This document shows positions 60,834 through 64,000 of a DNA stretch of 64,000 nucleotides, in pieces. The DNA comes from Acerihabitans sp047324305 (lineage in GTDB: Bacteria > Pseudomonadota > Gammaproteobacteria > Enterobacterales > Enterobacteriaceae), in contig NZ_CP178740.1 of assembly GCF_047324305.1 (NCBI RefSeq), positions 868,001 through 932,000 on the forward strand, written 5' to 3'. The notes below the pieces were generated by a model. That model saw nothing but the letters and a program-made list of their open reading frames with translations, ran no database searches and was not told where the DNA came from. The position numbers and the translations under genes were made by a program. The stretch's first letter is position 1; each line of letters begins with the position of its first letter.

Positions 60834-62570
60834 TTACAGCGGCCAGAGATGCTGGATTAATAATTGCACCGTGCGGTTGCCGCGATATTCGTTCACGTCC
60901 AGCTTGTAGGCGAGTTCCACCAGACGCACGCTGTTGTCGGGCCAGAGGGTGTTATCGACATTAAAGGCAATGCCGTCCAGCAGCGGACCGCCGGCCACCG
61001 GTTCGACCATCAGCTTCAGGTGCTTGTCTCCCACCAGCTTTTGTTGCAGCACGCGGAATTTGCCGTCGAACAGCGGTTCCGGAAAAGCCTGGCCCCAGGG
61101 GCCGCCGTCGCGCAGGATTTCGGCGGTGGCCAGGGACAGTTCGCCGCCGCCCAGTTCGCCGTCGGACCAGATAATGCCGTCAAGCAGCGCCGGATCCAGC
61201 CATTCGTTGACCAGTTCGGCAAAACGCAGGCGAAAAGGCTCAAACTGCGAGGCGTCCAGGGACAGGCCGGCCGCCATGGCATGGCCGCCGAATTTCATGA
61301 TCATGCCGGGATGCAGCGTATCGAGTCTTTCGAGCAGGTCGCGCATATGCAGGCCCGCCACCGAGCGGCCCGAGCCTTTCAGGATGCCGTCGCCCGCCGG
61401 GGCGAAGGCGATGACCGGGCGGTGGAAACGCTCCTTGATGCGCGAGGCCAGGATGCCCACCACGCCCTGGTGCCATTCGGCGTGGTAGATAGCCAGGCCA
61501 TAGGGCATTTCGTTTTGGTTCAGCTCCATCTGGCCGCACAGCGCCAGCGCCTCCACTTCCATGCCCTGCTCGATTTCGCGCCGGGTCTGGTTAAGGGCGT
61601 CCAGTTCACCGGCAAGCCCGCGCGCCTGCGCCAGGTCGTCGGTCAGCAGCAGCGCCACGCCCACCGACATATCGTCCAGCCGGCCGGCGGCGTTAAGCCG
61701 CGGCCCGAGGGCAAAACCCAGATCGCCGGCGCTGAGCCTGGCGGTATCGCGGTTGGCGACCTCCGCCAGCGCCCGGATACCGGGACGGCAGCGGCCGGCG
61801 CGGATGCGGCTGATGCCCTGGTGCACGAGAATGCGATTATTGGCGTCCAGCGGAACCACGTCGGCAACGGTGCCCAGCGCCACCAGATCCAGCAGTTCGG
61901 CAAGTTTGGGCACCGGGATATTTTTTTGCGCAAACCAGCCGCTGTCGTTAAGCCGGGCGCGCAGCGCCAGCATCAGGTAAAACGCCACGCCGACCCCGGC
62001 CAGGGATTTAGAGGGGAAAGCGCAGCCGGCCAGGTTGGGATTAACGATGGCGTCGGCGTCCGGCAGGGTGTCGCCGGGCAGGTGGTGGTCGGTCACCAGC
62101 ACCGGGATGCCGTGTTGATGGGCCAGATCGACCCCCGCATGCGACGAGATGCCGTTATCCACCGTAATGATAACCTCGGCGCGGCGCGCCAGCGCCTGCA
62201 CCACCACCTCGGGGCTAAGGCCGTAGCCGTCCTCGAACCGGTTCGGCACAAGGAAATCCACATGGCCGGCGCCCATCTGCCGCAGCGCCATCACCATCAG
62301 CGCGGTGCTGGTGGCGCCGTCGGCGTCAAAATCGCCCACCACCATCAGGCGGCGTTCGTCAGCCAGGGCGCGTACCAGCAGATCCACCGCGCTTTCGATA
62401 CCGTCCAGTTGCCCATATGCCAGCAGCCCCTTGACGCCGCGCTCCAGCTCGCCGGCGCCTTTGACGCCGCGCTGCGCATAAAGACGGCGCAGCAAAGGAT
62501 GGATATCCATCTCGCGCAGTCCTTCGGCGCTTGCCTGCGGGCGGCGGCGCAGTTCGGTTTTGATTTTCAC
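60834..62570 (-). CDS. recJ: RecJ, single-strand-specific 5'-3' exonuclease
   Basis: The 578-aa protein belongs to the DHH phosphoesterase family. Metal ligands are in VVGDFDADGATST (about residue 80-90) and the DHH motif is in LVTDHHLPG (about 160). A DHHA1 region follows, with GGHAMAAGLSL. It acts in mismatch repair and recombination. It lies 5 bp downstream of dsbC and 85 bp upstream of prfB on the same strand, as in E. coli. Confidence 0.97.
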   Translation of the reverse strand: MKIKTELRRRPQASAEGLREMDIHPLLRRLYAQRGVKGAGELERGVKGLLAYGQLDGIESAVDLLVRALADERRLMVVGDFDADGATSTALMVMALRQMGAGHVDFLVPNRFEDGYGLSPEVVVQALARRAEVIITVDNGISSHAGVDLAHQHGIPVLVTDHHLPGDTLPDADAIVNPNLAGCAFPSKSLAGVGVAFYLMLALRARLNDSGWFAQKNIPVPKLAELLDLVALGTVADVVPLDANNRILVHQGISRIRAGRCRPGIRALAEVANRDTARLSAGDLGFALGPRLNAAGRLDDMSVGVALLLTDDLAQARGLAGELDALNQTRREIEQGMEVEALALCGQMELNQNEMPYGLAIYHAEWHQGVVGILASRIKERFHRPVIAFAPAGDGILKGSGRSVAGLHMRDLLERLDTLHPGMIMKFGGHAMAAGLSLDASQFEPFRLRFAELVNEWLDPALLDGIIWSDGELGGGELSLATAEILRDGGPWGQAFPEPLFDGKFRVLQQKLVGDKHLKLMVEPVAGGPLLDGIAFNVDNTLWPDNSVRLVELAYKLDVNEYRGNRTVQLLIQHLWPL

Positions 62571-62575
62571 CGCCG

Positions 62576-63280
62576 TCAGCCGCCCGCCTGCTGCTGATCG
62601 AGCATCGCCGCCATTTCCTTCGGGCTTTGATAGCCCGGCACCATGGCGCCGTTGTCCAGCAGCACCGCCGGCGTGCCCTGGATGCCGTATTGCACGCCCA
62701 GCTGGTAATGTTTGCTGATATCGGTATTGCAGGCGGCGGCGGGCACCGGGTCGCCGTTCATGGCTTTATCAAAGGCGGCATTGGGGTTGGCGCTGCACCA
62801 CACCGAGACCATGTCTTTTTCCGCCTGGGAATTGAGCCCCTGGCGCGGGAACGCCAGGTAGCGCACGGTAATGCCCAGCCCGTTGTAGTCTTTCATCTGC
62901 TCGTGCATCTTGTGGCAATAACCGCAGGTGATATCGGTAAAGACGGTAATGACATGTTTTTGCTGCGGCGCTTTATAGACGATCATCTGGTTTTGCAGCG
63001 CGTCCAGCCGTTTGCCCAGCAGCTGGTTGGTCACATTGACCGGCTGGCTGCCGCCGACGTCGTACATCGGACCCTGGATGACGTGTTTACCGTCGTCGGA
63101 GACATACAGCACGCCGCTTTCGGTCAGCACGGTTTTCAGCCCCGCCACCGGCGCGGGCTGGATTTCCGCTTGATGCACCCCCAGGCGCGCCAGGGAGTGC
63201 GTAATGGCGGCGTCATCGGCGCAGGCCAGGCGGGAAAGCGACAGCGCCGCAAAAGAAAGCAATACCAGGCTCGGTTTCAT
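62576..63280 (-). CDS. dsbC: DsbC, periplasmic disulfide isomerase
   Basis: The 234-aa protein has a signal peptide (MKPSLVLLSFAALSLSRLAC, cleavage near ADD). An N-terminal dimerisation domain (about 25-85) and a C-terminal thioredoxin fold follow, whose active site is CGYC (TDITCGYCHKMH, about residue 120). It corrects wrongly paired disulfides in periplasmic proteins and is kept reduced by DsbD. It lies between xerD and recJ in the usual order. Confidence 0.96.
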   Translation of the reverse strand: MKPSLVLLSFAALSLSRLACADDAAITHSLARLGVHQAEIQPAPVAGLKTVLTESGVLYVSDDGKHVIQGPMYDVGGSQPVNVTNQLLGKRLDALQNQMIVYKAPQQKHVITVFTDITCGYCHKMHEQMKDYNGLGITVRYLAFPRQGLNSQAEKDMVSVWCSANPNAAFDKAMNGDPVPAAACNTDISKHYQLGVQYGIQGTPAVLLDNGAMVPGYQSPKEMAAMLDQQQAGG

Positions 63281-63359
63281 TGTCAGTCCTTATCTCTTGA
63301 TCCTAAATGGGTCTTGTTGGTTTATGCCACGCAGGTGGTGATCAATACGTTGATCCCCG

Positions 63360-64000
63360 TCAGGCCCGGGGATGATGCTGCTGATGAATCAGTTTAAGAC
63401 GTTCGGTTGCGACATGCGTGTAAATCTGGGTGGTGGACAGGTCGCTGTGGCCCAGCAGCAGTTGCACCACGCGCAGGTCCGCGCCGTGGTTAAGCAGATG
63501 CGTGGCGAACGCATGGCGCAAAACATGGGGGGAGAGCCGCTCGCTGTCGATACCCGCCAGGATCGCATAATGCTTGATGCGATGCCAGAAGGTCTGCCGG
63601 GTCATTTGCCGGCTGCGGTTGCTGGGGAACAAGACGTCGGCGCTCTGGCCGTTCATCAGCCAGGGACGGCCGTGCTCCAGGTAATATTCCACCCAGTATA
63701 CCGCCTCCTCGCCCAGGGGCACCAGCCGCTCCTTGTCCCCTTTGCCGGTAACCCGCACCACGCCCTGGCGCAGGCTGACATCGCTCATGGTCAGGCCCAC
63801 CAGCTCCGAAACGCGCAGGCCGGTGGCGTAAAGCACCTCCAGCATCGCCTTGTCGCGCACTTCGATGGGCTGGTCCAGCACCGGCGCGTTGAGCAGCGCG
63901 CCGACCTGGTCCTCGCTGAGCCCCTTGGGCAGGCGCTGCGGCAGCTTCGGCGCCGCCAGCGCGGCGCTGGGGTCGTCGTCGCGCGCTTTTTCACGGTACA
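63360..64000 (-). CDS. xerD: XerD site-specific tyrosine recombinase (3' part)
   Basis: The C-terminal ~213 residues lie in the window; the start is beyond the right edge. They contain the whole catalytic domain: the first Arg in TGLRVSEL, Lys in GKGDKERLVPL, HVLR, GHSDLSTTQ and the nucleophile Tyr in IYTHVATERL. XerD together with XerC resolves chromosome dimers at dif. The sequence is nearly that of E. coli. It heads the xerD-dsbC-recJ run. Confidence 0.96.
   Translation of the reverse strand, partial: YREKARDDDPSAALAAPKLPQRLPKGLSEDQVGALLNAPVLDQPIEVRDKAMLEVLYATGLRVSELVGLTMSDVSLRQGVVRVTGKGDKERLVPLGEEAVYWVEYYLEHGRPWLMNGQSADVLFPSNRSRQMTRQTFWHRIKHYAILAGIDSERLSPHVLRHAFATHLLNHGADLRVVQLLLGHSDLSTTQIYTHVATERLKLIHQQHHPRA

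Noticed and set aside
1..64000. CRISPR arrays, rRNA genes, prophage structural genes
   Set aside because: No regularly spaced short repeats, rRNA sequences or capsid/tail-type proteins were seen; the repeats in cdiA are long in-frame coding repeats.

Overview
The window looks like a chromosomal segment of a fairly GC-rich enterobacterium. The right end carries the order xerD-dsbC-recJ-prfB-lysS with very E. coli-like proteins, including the programmed frameshift in prfB. PsiE, OsmC, YfaZ and UmuDC are also of enterobacterial type. The many transporter/regulator clusters and the contact-dependent inhibition (CDI) locus would suit a Pectobacteriaceae or Sodalis-like relative. That placement is inference; the species cannot be fixed from sequence alone.

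Left part (1-11.3 kb): a large gene set, nearly all on the minus strand, built around a spermidine/putrescine-type ABC importer. It holds a substrate-binding protein, one polypeptide carrying both permease halves, and an ATPase. With these lie a GntR/FadR-type regulator, a class I glutamine amidotransferase, an M24 'pita-bread' hydrolase that lacks the usual metal ligands, a PLP aminotransferase on the opposite strand, a DapA-like aldolase/lyase and a quinone oxidoreductase. It reads as an uptake-and-catabolism cluster for a small nitrogen compound of unknown identity. From 11.8 to 20 kb come the SOS operon umuDC with a LexA box, a BASS/PanS-like transporter, a YejM-like envelope protein, YfaZ, a small DUF3606 protein, and a divergent SDR/LysR pair.

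Middle part (20-38.5 kb): two AT-rich orphan genes (20.3 and 27.6 kb) that could encode secreted proteins flank an SsuABC-like importer with a BAAT-type acyl-transferase/thioesterase, an HD-domain protein and a GlxA-type regulator. Then follow psiE with a CRP site, osmC, a chemoreceptor behind a clear sigma-28 promoter, an SDR with a divergent AraC-type regulator, an RcnB-like periplasmic protein, a small membrane protein coupled to an ECF sigma factor, two TetR regulators, a TetA-like efflux pump, and a lone ClbS/DfsB-type protein.

Island (about 39-57.8 kb): a more AT-rich mobile region lies on the 3' side of tRNA-Gly(CCC) and is littered with IS66 and integrase remnants. Its core is a CDI locus on the minus strand. 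The outer-membrane partner cdiB is wrecked. cdiA is intact (3918 codons, with a perfect-length 564-bp tandem duplication inside the filament region) and is followed by cdiI. Two displaced VENN-toxin-tail/immunity cassettes follow head to tail. All three toxin/immunity junctions overlap by exactly 14 nt. The first displaced tail is a near copy of the CdiA tail, differing mainly in its last ~50 residues. A SymE-like gene and an IS66 transposase that cuts a ParD-like antitoxin close the array.

Right end (57.8-64 kb): tRNA-Gly, then the conserved lysS-prfB-recJ-dsbC-xerD block, with xerD cut by the window edge.
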